Part shown: positions 51,438 to 51,508 of the stretch, piece after piece
Layout: each line of letters opens with the position of its first letter
Numbering within the stretch: the stretch's first letter is position 1
Origin: Candidatus Binataceae bacterium
Lineage (GTDB): Bacteria; Desulfobacterota; Binatia; Binatales; Binataceae
DNA: 51,508 nucleotides
Direction of reading: 5' to 3'
NCBI GenBank assembly: GCA_036495685.1
Contig: DASXMJ010000094.1
Span: forward strand, 1-51,508
Notes under the pieces: generated by a model
What the model saw: the letters and a program-made list of their open reading frames with translations, nothing else
What the model was told of the DNA's origin: nothing
Database searches by the model: none
Program-made: the position numbers and the translations under genes

Positions 51438-51508
51438 ATGAAATCTCGGGAAACTCACAAAATGAAGGTGTTGGTGGGACTTACAGTTCCAGCTATGGGG
51501 CTTGCGCA
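51438..51508 (+). CDS. possible exported protein, N-terminus only (cut by window edge)
   Basis: Open frame from ATG 51438 or ATG 51462 to the end of the window, in the same frame. From the second ATG it reads MKVLVGLTVPAMGLA, which looks like the start of a signal peptide (Lys then hydrophobic core). No strong ribosome site is visible, and only 15-24 residues can be seen, so this is a suggestion. Confidence 0.35.
   Translation, partial: MKSRETHKMKVLVGLTVPAMGLA

Noticed and set aside
1..51508. CRISPR array, prophage, toxin-antitoxin or integrated element
   Set aside because: No regularly spaced repeats, cas, integrase, phage structural or recognisable toxin genes were seen. The only mobile sequence is the IS30 tail at the left edge; the macro-domain gene has no ADP-ribosyltransferase partner.

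Overview
The window is GC-rich, densely packed bacterial chromosome, almost entirely metabolic genes with one transposase remnant at the left edge. The mix of stand-alone acyl-CoA dehydrogenase and APH-type kinase, a cox-type molybdenum hydroxylase, a luciferase-like monooxygenase, an AttH-like DUF7064/7065 protein, a single-chain acyl-CoA carboxylase and many small-molecule hydrolases suggests a soil or sediment bacterium of the Binatota / former Deltaproteobacteria kind. This is inference from gene content only; no rRNA or core marker gene is present.

Layout. 1-3951: IS30 tail, DUF3303 protein, acyl-CoA dehydrogenase, DUF4396 membrane protein and APH-family kinase. 4289-8392: FAD, 2Fe-2S and molybdopterin subunits of a xanthine-dehydrogenase-family enzyme in M-S-L order, then a MoaD/ThiS-like protein behind a terminator-like hairpin. 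8604-12424: SnoaL-like protein, universal stress protein, zinc alcohol dehydrogenase, enoyl-CoA hydratase, aldose 1-epimerase. 12566-16413: RRM protein, a 726-bp gene-poor stretch with a perfect inverted repeat, a basic coiled-coil/winged-helix-like protein, mtnA, and a frameshifted DUF7064/7065 gene. 16497-22177: peptide-type ABC transporter (two permeases and a lipoprotein, no ATPase), macro-domain protein, DHA2 efflux pump. 22369-26942: an overlapping operon of Ppx/GppA phosphatase, two thymidylate-kinase-like proteins, a CHAD protein and SixA; ppk1 lies 13 kb away at 39677-41950. 26952-38342: secreted protein, OPT transporter, rhodanese-like protein, LLM oxidoreductase, GST, FAH-family hydrolase, MBL hydrolase, amidase, and a membrane catalase/cytochrome b561 pair. 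38343-51508: M20 deacylase, PPK1, epoxide-hydrolase-like protein, PEP-mutase/ICL-family lyase, DUF1272 protein, hotdog thioesterase, AhpD/CMD-like protein, single-chain biotin-dependent carboxylase, and a large GT-C-like membrane protein.

The most notable signal is two genes in which an in-frame TGA sits exactly where a redox cysteine is expected: the rhodanese-like protein (TGA 29735-29737, motif C-H-N-L-H-U) and the AhpD/carboxymuconolactone-decarboxylase-like protein (TGA 45144-45146, motif C-P-F-U). In both, coding potential continues in the same frame to a later stop. In both, a perfect 7-bp hairpin with a GU-containing three-base loop follows at the spacing expected of a bacterial SECIS element. 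They are best read as two selenoproteins that routine gene calling would truncate or split. TGA is an ordinary stop for many other genes here, so general recoding is not the explanation.

A second theme is polyphosphate: ppx, CHAD, SixA and ppk1 with a tandem pair of kinase-like proteins, the second carrying Arg in place of the Walker A lysine. A third is acyl-CoA chemistry: dehydrogenase plus kinase like the ACAD10/11 or Lva modules, enoyl-CoA hydratase, thioesterase and acyl-CoA carboxylase.
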